In this document: positions 36,529-44,420 of the stretch, piece after piece | How positions within the stretch are numbered: position 1 is the stretch's first letter | Layout: every line of letters begins with the position of its first letter | Origin: Spirosoma sp. KCTC 42546 | GTDB lineage: Bacteria; Bacteroidota; Bacteroidia; Cytophagales; Spirosomataceae | DNA: 64,000 bases | NCBI RefSeq assembly: GCF_006965485.1 | Contig: NZ_CP041360.1 | Coordinates: 5,002,501 to 5,066,500, forward strand | Direction: 5' to 3' | Translations under genes and position numbers: made by a program | Notes under the pieces: generated by a model | Databases searched by the model: none | Seen by the model: only the letters and a program-made list of their open reading frames with translations | What the model was told of the DNA's origin: nothing

Positions 36529-38298
36529 TTAATTAACAAAATCGGGAGTTTGTACTTTCTTTTTGGCTGTTGTTAAAACCGAAATGGCAATTCCGGCTAA
36601 TAATAGGCCTAGCACAAGTAGATAGATATAGCCTTTCGATAAGTCCGGGACAGTTGCGGCTTTCTTGCTGCCGAGCATTTCGTAAACCGGAATTATCCAT
36701 TTCACCGCATACGCCTGAGCCAGTACGATGAAGCAAATGAAGATCAGCATGTAGAAACTATGCTTCACTGTAAAGCGAAACAGTTCGGATTCTTTGCCTA
36801 CCAGATTGCCCGCTGCCGCAGCTACCGCAATGGATTGGGGCGAAATCATTTTACCAACCACGCCACCCGATATATTGGCGGCCACAGTCACCACCGGATC
36901 AACTCCGATGGATTGGGCCGTGGCATATTGGAGTTTACTGAACAAGGCATTGGCCGATGTATCGGAGCCGGTAATGAACACACCCAGCCAACCCAGTACG
37001 GGCGCAAAAAATGGAAATAAGTAGCCCGTATTCGCCAGCACTTCGGCCAGTGTGAGGGTAATGCCCGAATCATTCAGGATGTAGGCGAATCCTAACACCG
37101 CTGCAATCGTCAGGATGGGAAACCGGAGTTGGTTTAGCGTGGCCCCAAATACTTGCGCACCCTCCCGGTAGCTCAAACCAACTAGCGGAATAACCACTAG
37201 GGCAGCAATCAAAATGGCCGTTCCGGCGGCAGAGAAGTAGTTGAATTTGAATATTTTAGGCAACAGATTTCCATCTTCTCCCTGAATGGCATTGTGCAGG
37301 CCCGGAAATTCAAACTGGGTCATCCCCGCCGAATTTAGGACATCCTTGATGGGTTGTATTCCCCAGGCAATGACCATGATTGTCAGCACAATAAACGGCG
37401 ACCAGGCTCTGATGAGCTGTCCGTTTGTGTAGCTAATGTCGGTATTGATTGTGGCTGCGGGTTCATTGGCAAAGCGCCAGATCGTCTTCGGTTTCCAGAA
37501 GCGCAGGAAAACCATCAGACAGATGATTGAACCAAGTCCGGCAATCACATCGGGCAAAGCTGGCCCCAGAAAATTCGAGGAGAAATACTGTAGAAAGGCG
37601 AATGAAATGCCCGATACCAGCACGGCTGGCCATATTTCCCGCGCTTTTTTGAAACCGGCAATAATGCTCACTAGATAAAAGGGCAACATGATCGACAGAA
37701 TCGGCAATGTCCGACCAACCATCTGTGAAATAGGCAATTCGGGAATACCCGACACTTGCGAAGCTACCGTAATAGGAATGCCAATAGACCCAAAGGCAAC
37801 GGGTGCCGTATTGGCAATCAGGCAAATACCTGACGCATAGAGCGGATTGAATCCCAGCCCGACCAACATCGCTGCCGTAATAGCCACGGGCGCGCCAAAT
37901 CCGGCGGTACCTTCCAGAAAAGACCCGAACGAAAAGGCGATCAGCAGCGCCTGCAACCGTCGGTCGGAGGTGATCGATGCCATGAAGTGTTTTATGATCT
38001 CGAACTGTCCACTTTTCACGGTGACGTTAAATAGAAAAACGGCCATCGTCACCAGCCAGCAAATGGGGAATAGCCCATACAAGGCCCCGTGAGCCGCCGA
38101 CAAAAGCGCCAGTTTTATGGGCATGCCATACACAAGAATGGCAATAATCATGGCCAGTCCTGTAGCGATCAAACTGGCCTGATACCCCTTCATTTTCCTG
38201 ATAATCAGCGCCCAGAATATAAATAAAATCGGCACTGCCGCTACGAGTACGGATAAAGCAATGCTGTTAAATGGATCAATAACTTGTTTCCAAACCAT
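36529..38298 (-). CDS. L-lactate permease family (LctP) transporter
   Basis: 589 residues, about 14 membrane helices. Family blocks include GSFLEGTAGFGAPVAITAAMLVGLGF, ANTAPVAFGSIGIPI and GVFITGSDTSANALFSKLQ, which match LldP/GlcA. These proton symporters carry lactate, glycolate or other small 2-hydroxy acids across the inner membrane. Its neighbours (isomerase, D-2-hydroxyacid dehydrogenase, sugar oxidases) favour a hydroxy-acid or glycerate/glycolate substrate over lactate itself (inference). An IS4-type element ends 59 bases upstream of its start, so native promoter or operon continuity is probably interrupted. Confidence 0.9.
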   Translation of the reverse strand: MVWKQVIDPFNSIALSVLVAAVPILFIFWALIIRKMKGYQASLIATGLAMIIAILVYGMPIKLALLSAAHGALYGLFPICWLVTMAVFLFNVTVKSGQFEIIKHFMASITSDRRLQALLIAFSFGSFLEGTAGFGAPVAITAAMLVGLGFNPLYASGICLIANTAPVAFGSIGIPITVASQVSGIPELPISQMVGRTLPILSIMLPFYLVSIIAGFKKAREIWPAVLVSGISFAFLQYFSSNFLGPALPDVIAGLGSIICLMVFLRFWKPKTIWRFANEPAATINTDISYTNGQLIRAWSPFIVLTIMVIAWGIQPIKDVLNSAGMTQFEFPGLHNAIQGEDGNLLPKIFKFNYFSAAGTAILIAALVVIPLVGLSYREGAQVFGATLNQLRFPILTIAAVLGFAYILNDSGITLTLAEVLANTGYLFPFFAPVLGWLGVFITGSDTSANALFSKLQYATAQSIGVDPVVTVAANISGGVVGKMISPQSIAVAAAAGNLVGKESELFRFTVKHSFYMLIFICFIVLAQAYAVKWIIPVYEMLGSKKAATVPDLSKGYIYLLVLGLLLAGIAISVLTTAKKKVQTPDFVN

Positions 38299-38345
38299 GA
38301 GGTATATTCTGTTAATGAATTGATTTTCAATCGACCGTGGCGTCG

Positions 38346-38357
38346 GGTTCTTAAACC
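38346..38357 (+). repeat. 12-base target-site duplication of the IS4-type element (left copy)
   Basis: GGTTCTTAAACC at 38346-38357 is repeated at 39626-39637, directly flanking the element. The joined pre-insertion sequence is a 22-base palindrome with loop CTTA. Confidence 0.85.
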
Positions 38358-39625
38358 ATTATTGTCCGAAATGTTTTTTCAAGGCATCGTCCAGTAAGGT
38401 TGGCTCCCCGTGGCATGCTACAATAAGTGTTTTGACCAGATCAGCTTCGAGTTCATAGACAAACAGCAATTTGTTGATCTTGAACCCAGGCCGATCATTA
38501 AACCGACCATATAACCCAATCAACATAGCGCCAATGAGCATCACATACGCCATGATTTTGATCCCGTTAAAGGATCGGGACAGAAAATGAGAAAAATTCA
38601 TCTGCTGCTTGATGAACCGAAAGAATTTCTCGATCTGCCAACGCTGTCGATAAATCTGACTCACCTCCAATGCGCTGAGCGAATCGGGCAGGTTGGTCAA
38701 AAACAGCAAAGATTGCTCAGGTTTGTCTTGTAGGTGAGCACTAATCAGGCGAAATGAGTCCGTAAGGAGTCGATTCGAACTCGTATAGAGCTTGATCAAC
38801 GACTCCTTCTCTAAGACAAGTGTGTCGGTCGAGCTATCTATACGCTGCTCAGCCAGAAGCTGGTAACGACTGTTGGCTTTGATGCGGGTAACAAAAAAAC
38901 GTTTCTCCTCAGGGGGCTTATTGAACTGCTCAAAGGTGAGTCGATTTTGCAGCCCAGCGTCAAAAACGGCTACATCTTTGGCCGAGAAAGCCAGCGATTC
39001 AATGGTTTCTTTGAGGGGTGTTTCATCGCTGGCATGGGTTTGTTGATCATAAAATCGAATCGTTTCGGGCTTTAAGCCATCATAGCCGATACTAAATTTG
39101 ATATGCTTATAACGATGGGTTTCATCGTTGGCTTTACGGCCCAGTTGAATACCCAGGCCCAAGAGTTTGGCTGAACAAGCCACTAGGGTTGAATCAACCA
39201 GATGGAGTTGATAGCCCTGGACGGTGGGTGTGGGCCAGTGCTGGTTGACCAACTTGAGAACTTGCTTAAAAATAGCCTTCAGGTAGCCACAATCGAGTTG
39301 AGCCAGCCGGTCGGCTAAGGAGTTTCGTTTGGTGGTAAAGTGAGCATCCACGCCGATTAAGTGGCGAATGCCCACTTTTTCCAGCAGGGCCATAAGTACA
39401 TTCAGACTCAACTCATTGGTGGTCAGAACGCCATAGAGCAATAACTTAAAAACCAGGGCTCCGCGGAGTTTTTTGACGTGTTTATCGACTTGATAGTCTA
39501 GGGCTAATGTTTCCAGCACCTCATCCGGCAAATAGCCTAACAGCGTTTTTACGGGTAATTTGGCGGTGTTCATTGGTTTTTAGACTTAAAACAAATCGAC
39601 AAGAAAAAACATTTCGGACAATACT
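38358..39625 (-). mobile_element. IS4-family insertion sequence, 1268 bp, intact
   Basis: Ends A(T/G)TATTGTCCGAAATG... form a 23-bp terminal inverted repeat with one mismatch (38358-38380 and 39603-39625). A 12-base direct repeat flanks the element (38346-38357, 39626-39637), in the range of IS4 duplications. One intact transposase ORF spans it, its stop codon lying in the terminal repeat. It sits between the GH42-like and permease genes in the same transcription direction and splits a palindromic hairpin exactly at its centre. Confidence 0.9.
38359..39573 (-). CDS. IS4-family transposase
   Basis: 404 residues with the DDE pattern of IS4 transposases: HLVDSTLVACS (first Asp), DVAVFDAGLQNR (second Asp) and the YREK signature in IYRQRWQIEKFFRFIKQQ with the catalytic Glu. 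Uninterrupted, probably functional. Transcription points toward the permease gene, so read-through could drive it. Confidence 0.9.
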   Translation of the reverse strand: MNTAKLPVKTLLGYLPDEVLETLALDYQVDKHVKKLRGALVFKLLLYGVLTTNELSLNVLMALLEKVGIRHLIGVDAHFTTKRNSLADRLAQLDCGYLKAIFKQVLKLVNQHWPTPTVQGYQLHLVDSTLVACSAKLLGLGIQLGRKANDETHRYKHIKFSIGYDGLKPETIRFYDQQTHASDETPLKETIESLAFSAKDVAVFDAGLQNRLTFEQFNKPPEEKRFFVTRIKANSRYQLLAEQRIDSSTDTLVLEKESLIKLYTSSNRLLTDSFRLISAHLQDKPEQSLLFLTNLPDSLSALEVSQIYRQRWQIEKFFRFIKQQMNFSHFLSRSFNGIKIMAYVMLIGAMLIGLYGRFNDRPGFKINKLLFVYELEADLVKTLIVACHGEPTLLDDALKKHFGQ

Positions 39626-39645
39626 GGTTCTTAAACCCGACGTGC

Positions 39646-39716
39646 GAGGTTTCTCAAAACCTCGTGTACTGATTAGGTTTTGAGAAACCTCATATGTCAG
39701 TTTTAAGAAACTGACA
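39646..39716. repeat. Cluster of mini-hairpins (GAGGTTT and TGTC families)
   Basis: GAGGTTTCTCAAAACCT (39646-39662) pairs with AGGTTTTGAGAAACCTC (39675-39691), and each half also folds alone as a short tetraloop hairpin. Next, TGTCAGTTT (39695-39703) pairs with AAACTGACA (39708-39716) over loop TAAG. Together with the palindrome split by the IS4-type element this makes three hairpin units in one spacer. Confidence 0.8.
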
Positions 39717-39732
39717 TCACAGTCCTACTCAG

Positions 39733-41910
39733 CTACACTAAATCCAACGCAACAATCTCGTGATCGAGAATCTTGGGCACCGTTACGGTTACTTTGTTGC
39801 CCTTTAGCTCAAATTTAGGCTTTTGGTCGCTCATCAGTAGTTTCACACCAGTCACTTTTGCACCAGTTGGAACCGCAATACTAACCTGAGCTTCTACGGG
39901 TATCAACTCGCGGAAAGGGCCTTTCATCATCATTGGATTGGTCAGGTTTACCAGATGGACAGTCATGGAATTAGCCTGCCGCCAAACCGTGAGATCAATC
40001 ACGCCCGGCCCCGTTACAGTAGCAATGGGCTCCTCGTCCAGCGCCCAGTTGACCACATTACTTAGCAGTTGACCATGATCGGTACCCATCATTTGCCAGA
40101 ACGAGCGGTCCAGATCGCCGGGAATATAGGCGACCCGACCTTTGCCAACCTGCCGAAGGTAGAGTTCCCGCGTATCGGTTTCGGCCACGCGTGGGTACAC
40201 ATCCTCCATCGGCAAATCGGGGTAGGTAGGTATCAGCGTGATTGGGCTGGGGAACGTGGTCGTTGGTTTCACATCGACTTTATAAATCGTATTGATAATG
40301 CGGGGTGTATCGTCCAGCCCTTTCAGAATCAGTTGCGTCTGGCTGTTTTTGGCATCGTTCCGCAATTGTAAATAACTGTTTCGCAACGGCCCTTCTACTT
40401 TCTGGTCGTACGAAACACCGAACAAGCTGGCTAAACCGAAATCAGGCCGTTGTTTACCTTCTTCGTCATACAATGATGTTTCAAAGGTGGAGACAATGCT
40501 ACCGCCATTAGCTACGAACGCCTGAATCTGTTTGCATTGCGCATCAGAAAGAGCCGCAATATTGGGCAGAATCAACAACTTAAACCGCTTCAAATCCTCG
40601 GACGTAAGTAGTCGGTCGTTCACCATATCGAAGGGAATGCGACTCTCGACGAGGGCGTGATACATGCCATCCAGGTGGTCACTGCTTTTCTGCTGCCAGG
40701 GTTTGCCACCGTAATTCCGGTCGGTTTGTTCCGAATAGACAACTCCAACGCGCGATAGCGAAGCAGTGTTTCGCAGGTATTTCTCGTTTTTATAGTAGCC
40801 TTCGTACAGTTTGGCTACGGCCTCCATCCAGCGTTTGTCGTAGATGTCGCCCCCGAACTTCACGAAGCAGGGACGCATCCCGTTGGCGGTACCTTCAGCT
40901 ACCCAAATCCGAATTTCGGCGTCGCTCTGTACCGAATCTTTCCAGCGAAATTCCTCTTCGATACCAACGCTAAAAATTCCGATCAGTGGCTTTAGGCCAA
41001 GCGTCGACCGGAGCTCTTTGGCTCCTTTCCCATTGGACCAGGGTGCCATCAGACCACGTCGGGCCTGTTGGTCGGCGAAGAAAAGATCGGCTTCTTTGCC
41101 GGTCATAACCTTATCCGGAAATCCATTGGGAATGAAACGAGCCGTAGGTTTCTGCTTACGAATGCCCGCGTCCCACACCGACCAAACTTCCCGTAAGCGC
41201 TTCATGCGCCAATCGGCCCATTTGCGGTAGGTTGGATCGAGCTTGTCGGCAGTCTTGGGCAATTCCAGGCCAGAGGCTGCTTTGAAGTTACGAGTACAGT
41301 GTTCACAATAGCAGATATCATGACCATGCCAGCGGTTCGAGAAAATGCCTTCGGGCTGGAATTTCTCCATAATTTCCTGATTCACCTGCGTCATGAACTC
41401 AAAATTATACGGCCCTAAGGCGCAGGTGACCCACAACTCCGGGTTGGCCCAGTGACGGCGCGGCTTTCCGTCGACGGTCACGGCAATCCAGTCGGGGTGT
41501 GCCGCATAAACATCCTGCCGGGCGGCATGCGGATCGGTACGGAGCATGATTTTCATGCCCTGCTTTTTGCAGCCTTCCACCAGATACCCCAATGTGTCGG
41601 AATTACCCATGAAGTCGCTACGGTGATGCAGAGGAATTTTCGTTGGATAAAAAGCGACGATCCCCCCGGCACTGAGCAAGGCACCATCGGCGTGAATCCG
41701 TTTGAAGTAGTTGAGCCAGAAATCCGGATCGTAGTGGCCGGGGTCGCGCTCGACAAAAGCAAGCTGCGCCCACCGCATCGGGCCATCGAGCCAGTACGTT
41801 TCAGTTGGAGCCAGTATATTGGCAGATGAACTAGCCAGAGCCGACGGCCCAGACAATGCATAAGCGCTGCCGATGAGGCCGGTGGTTTTAATAAAATCTC
41901 TTCGTTCCAT
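39733..41910 (-). CDS. Tat-exported glycoside hydrolase-like protein (GH42/beta-galactosidase trimerisation type)
   Basis: Start at ATG 41910 (MERRDFIKTTGLIGSAYALSG), which gives a clean twin-arginine signal RRDFIK; the ATG five codons upstream weakens it. 725 residues. The first half is a TIM-barrel-like hydrolase region with FSNRWHGHDICYCEHCTRNF (cysteine cluster typical of GH42-like barrels). It is followed by a beta-galactosidase trimerisation/glutamine-amidotransferase-like domain (YHALVESRIPFDMVNDRLLTSEDLKRFKLLILPNIAALSDAQ, about 390-440) and a C-terminal beta domain. Periplasmic enzyme of a polysaccharide locus. Specificity cannot be read, and catalytic Glu residues were not assigned with certainty. 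Confidence 0.72.
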   Translation of the reverse strand: MERRDFIKTTGLIGSAYALSGPSALASSSANILAPTETYWLDGPMRWAQLAFVERDPGHYDPDFWLNYFKRIHADGALLSAGGIVAFYPTKIPLHHRSDFMGNSDTLGYLVEGCKKQGMKIMLRTDPHAARQDVYAAHPDWIAVTVDGKPRRHWANPELWVTCALGPYNFEFMTQVNQEIMEKFQPEGIFSNRWHGHDICYCEHCTRNFKAASGLELPKTADKLDPTYRKWADWRMKRLREVWSVWDAGIRKQKPTARFIPNGFPDKVMTGKEADLFFADQQARRGLMAPWSNGKGAKELRSTLGLKPLIGIFSVGIEEEFRWKDSVQSDAEIRIWVAEGTANGMRPCFVKFGGDIYDKRWMEAVAKLYEGYYKNEKYLRNTASLSRVGVVYSEQTDRNYGGKPWQQKSSDHLDGMYHALVESRIPFDMVNDRLLTSEDLKRFKLLILPNIAALSDAQCKQIQAFVANGGSIVSTFETSLYDEEGKQRPDFGLASLFGVSYDQKVEGPLRNSYLQLRNDAKNSQTQLILKGLDDTPRIINTIYKVDVKPTTTFPSPITLIPTYPDLPMEDVYPRVAETDTRELYLRQVGKGRVAYIPGDLDRSFWQMMGTDHGQLLSNVVNWALDEEPIATVTGPGVIDLTVWRQANSMTVHLVNLTNPMMMKGPFRELIPVEAQVSIAVPTGAKVTGVKLLMSDQKPKFELKGNKVTVTVPKILDHEIVALDLV

Positions 41911-41925
41911 AAGTAAAAATTTCAA

Positions 41926-42014
41926 TTAACCACAGAGGCACAGAGAACACAGAGTAATTCTTTCTCGGACTTCGGCCTCTTTACCGCTTTGTGCTCTCTG
42001 TGACTCTGTGTTTA
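41926..42014. repeat. Imperfect inverted repeat, CACAGAG family
   Basis: TTAACCACAGAGGCACAGAG... (41926-41954) mirrors ...TGTGACTCTGTGTTTA (41987-42014) with a few mismatches. It separates two tandem minus-strand hydrolase genes. Confidence 0.75.
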
Positions 42015-42021
42015 CTATTTT

Positions 42022-44205
42022 TTATTCTTTTGCCAGGACAATGTCGCGTTCGACCTGCGGCAGGTAATTGCTCCACAAAAAGCGCTGGGAGTCTTTATAG
42101 GCATTCTCTTTCGAGATATAGCCCTCAGTGTAAGGCACTTCGTGATAATGACTGGTCGTAATTTCGCTGACTTTCTGCCAATGACGCAGACACTGATTTA
42201 GGTAGGTAATCGCCTTCTGTTGCTGCGTTTTATCCTGCGAAAGTCGGTAGGTTTGAAGCGCCACAGCAGCCCGGAGTTTATCCGCGAAATAGCGGCTTAA
42301 GTAGGCCCAGGTTTCCAGATCGGCTAACTCACAAACCAGTGTAGGTGAAGCGCCCGAACGCAGCTGCTGCACTCGCTGGAGAACCGTTTTACAATCCGCA
42401 TCCAGTAAATCGGCTACCGCAATTGGCGTCATTTTACCAGCGGCTATTTTCTTCTTTGCGACCATCTGACCAACGTAATCTTTGATCGACAAATAAGCCG
42501 GATCTAACGTAGAATGGTCGATTAGCTCATTGATGGAAATAAAGCTTGACACCGTATCCTGCACGCCTTTACCAGCCGAAAAGGGAGCCAGGAAACCTTC
42601 CGAATACAAGGTGTAATCCCAGGTTGAACCGTAAAAAGACGCCAGTCGCAAGGGCATCTGGCTAGCCGCAGCATACGCTTCGAGCATCGGCTTGCCTGAT
42701 TTCAATCCATAACGGTTCGTAAAGGCCGCTTCAAACACCGCATCGGGCGTGGCAGGATCATAAAGCAGACGTCCCCAAAGCTGATAAAACAGCCACTGTT
42801 TCTCGAAGGCATACGTCCAGGTCTGGTGATTACTGGCCACATGTGAATAATCGTTAGCCGGTGTATAACCCTCAGAACCAACAAAATACCCATTGACGTA
42901 AGGAGCCGTATTCTGCGCGATGTGCCGACGAATGAAATCCGGCTGCCCCCAGCGAAGAATGAAAAAATCCTCGTTCCGAATCATCCACTGAATGCGGTAA
43001 TTCGACGGCATCGGATTCCAGTAGCCATCATCCCGCTTCCCCGAATGCGAATCGTGGGTCAACGCCAGCACGGGTGTCGAGTGCCCGTGCGACCAGTTGA
43101 ACTTGATCTCGACCAGCGTCGTATCGGGCAAGTGAGCGTTGTTGATCACGCGTCTCATTTCGCCCGGATCGGCCGAGAGTACGGAACGGTGCAGCAACTT
43201 AACCGGACGATTAGCCGCTTTGATACCGGCCACTACCGTTTCTTCAATCCAATCCTCGCGGTCTTTGGGCGTCATCTCCGGCAGCGTTGAATTGGTACCA
43301 CTAAAGTTGCTCATCCAGTCCGCCAGGGTGATGCCGATGCCTGCTAAATCCGGGTATTCGTTGATGATCTGCGTAACCACTTCGCGTGTGTACCGCTTCA
43401 CCACCGCCGACGTATCGTTCCGCTCTTTTACGCTATACGCCTTCGCAAACTCGGGCGATACGGCAATGTTCCAGTTTACAATATACGGTTCGATTCCCCG
43501 CTCTTTCGCCATTCGGAACAGGCTTGTCCAGAAGTACTTCCAGTCGGCCATTTCGTTGGGCGAGAAGCTGTTAGCCTCCGGGAAGTTGGCCGGCTTCACC
43601 ATGTAGGTGAACGGGTGGACATTCCAGAGCGATAGAACGTTGAAGCGATTTTCAGCCATTTGGTCCAGCATTCGCTGCCAATACGCCAGATCGCGGCATA
43701 CATCTTTGTGTACGTCCATCGCTGGGCCCAGCCTGTAGGAAGACCAGGGTAAATTCACCTTCAAGGCCCGAACCGTAAAATGTGGATTAACCGCTTTGGG
43801 TGTCAGCGTTTTCCAGCTTTTCCCCACCTGAATTTGCTCCGCTACATCCAATACGCCATACATCGCTCCGGCATCATCGACCGCCGTTATCAGCAGGTTA
43901 TTGTTCTGATAACTAATCCGATAGCCCTCTTTGTGAATGTATAACTCACCTTGAGCTGATTCAACGACAATAAAAATGCCGTTTATAATGGTGCCTAGTG
44001 TAATAGGCATTTTCCGAACAGGCTGGCCAGACTCTTTAAGTGCTTTTTCTAAATGACTGACGCCAAACTGAATAGGCTTACTAGCTGTATCGAACGAAAT
44101 AGTTAGCTGAGGTTTCTGGCTCGTTGCCTGCGCGGAGACGACCCTCGGCAACGTGAGGGAAAGAGCTAGAACGTATAAAAAATGAACAATGTATTGCCTT
44201 TGCAT
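42022..44205 (-). CDS. Alpha-glucuronidase-like exported protein (GH67-type architecture)
   Basis: I start at ATG 44205 (MQRQYIVHFLYVLALSLTLPRVVSAQ, signal peptide); a GTG at 44253 lies inside the neighbouring hairpin. 727 residues. An N-terminal GH20b/GH67N-like domain (YRISYQNNNLLITAVDDAGAMYGVLDVAEQIQ, about 90-125) precedes a TIM-barrel region (FRVLSLWNVHPF-like FNVLSLWNVHPFTYM, WFNIAV-like VNWNIAVSPEFAKAY, AGIGITLADWMS). The layout matches alpha-glucuronidases and relatives, but I cannot assign the catalytic acids. It would work in the periplasm on uronic-acid-bearing oligosaccharides (inference). Confidence 0.65.
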   Translation of the reverse strand: MQRQYIVHFLYVLALSLTLPRVVSAQATSQKPQLTISFDTASKPIQFGVSHLEKALKESGQPVRKMPITLGTIINGIFIVVESAQGELYIHKEGYRISYQNNNLLITAVDDAGAMYGVLDVAEQIQVGKSWKTLTPKAVNPHFTVRALKVNLPWSSYRLGPAMDVHKDVCRDLAYWQRMLDQMAENRFNVLSLWNVHPFTYMVKPANFPEANSFSPNEMADWKYFWTSLFRMAKERGIEPYIVNWNIAVSPEFAKAYSVKERNDTSAVVKRYTREVVTQIINEYPDLAGIGITLADWMSNFSGTNSTLPEMTPKDREDWIEETVVAGIKAANRPVKLLHRSVLSADPGEMRRVINNAHLPDTTLVEIKFNWSHGHSTPVLALTHDSHSGKRDDGYWNPMPSNYRIQWMIRNEDFFILRWGQPDFIRRHIAQNTAPYVNGYFVGSEGYTPANDYSHVASNHQTWTYAFEKQWLFYQLWGRLLYDPATPDAVFEAAFTNRYGLKSGKPMLEAYAAASQMPLRLASFYGSTWDYTLYSEGFLAPFSAGKGVQDTVSSFISINELIDHSTLDPAYLSIKDYVGQMVAKKKIAAGKMTPIAVADLLDADCKTVLQRVQQLRSGASPTLVCELADLETWAYLSRYFADKLRAAVALQTYRLSQDKTQQQKAITYLNQCLRHWQKVSEITTSHYHEVPYTEGYISKENAYKDSQRFLWSNYLPQVERDIVLAKE

Positions 44206-44247
44206 TCGAGGTATTAGGTTTGACGAAGTCTCGGAGTACACTCGCCC

Positions 44248-44365
44248 GTTCACGCTTGGCTTTGCCGAGTGTGGTCTATTTTAAAGGGCCTCTGGCCCGT
44301 ATCTACAATAAATCAGGCCAGAGGCCCTTTAAAATAGACCACACTCGGCAAAGCCAAGCGTGAAC
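44248..44365. repeat. Perfect 50-bp inverted repeat (largest in the window)
   Basis: Arms 44248-44297 (GTTCACGCTTGGCTTTGCCG...) and 44316-44365 are exact reverse complements over an 18-base loop. The arm combines a GGCTTTGCC module and a GGGCCTCTGGCC module shared with 35454-35577. It lies between two tandem minus-strand genes. Confidence 0.9.
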
Positions 44366-44386
44366 AGGGGGAACCCAACTTGCAAA

Positions 44387-44406
44387 GGCCAAGCCAGAGC
44401 TTGGCC
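44387..44406. repeat. Mini-hairpin with CAGA tetraloop
   Basis: GGCCAAGC and GCTTGGCC form a perfect 8-bp stem around CAGA, 14 bases before the stop of the GMC oxidoreductase and immediately beside the 50-bp inverted repeat. Confidence 0.65.
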
Positions 44407-44420
44407 CAGACAACCACAAA

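Noticed and set aside
44206..44253. GTG start extending the GH67-like protein by 16 residues
   Set aside because: The extension lies in the 50-bp inverted repeat and spoils the signal peptide; ATG 44205 is preferred.
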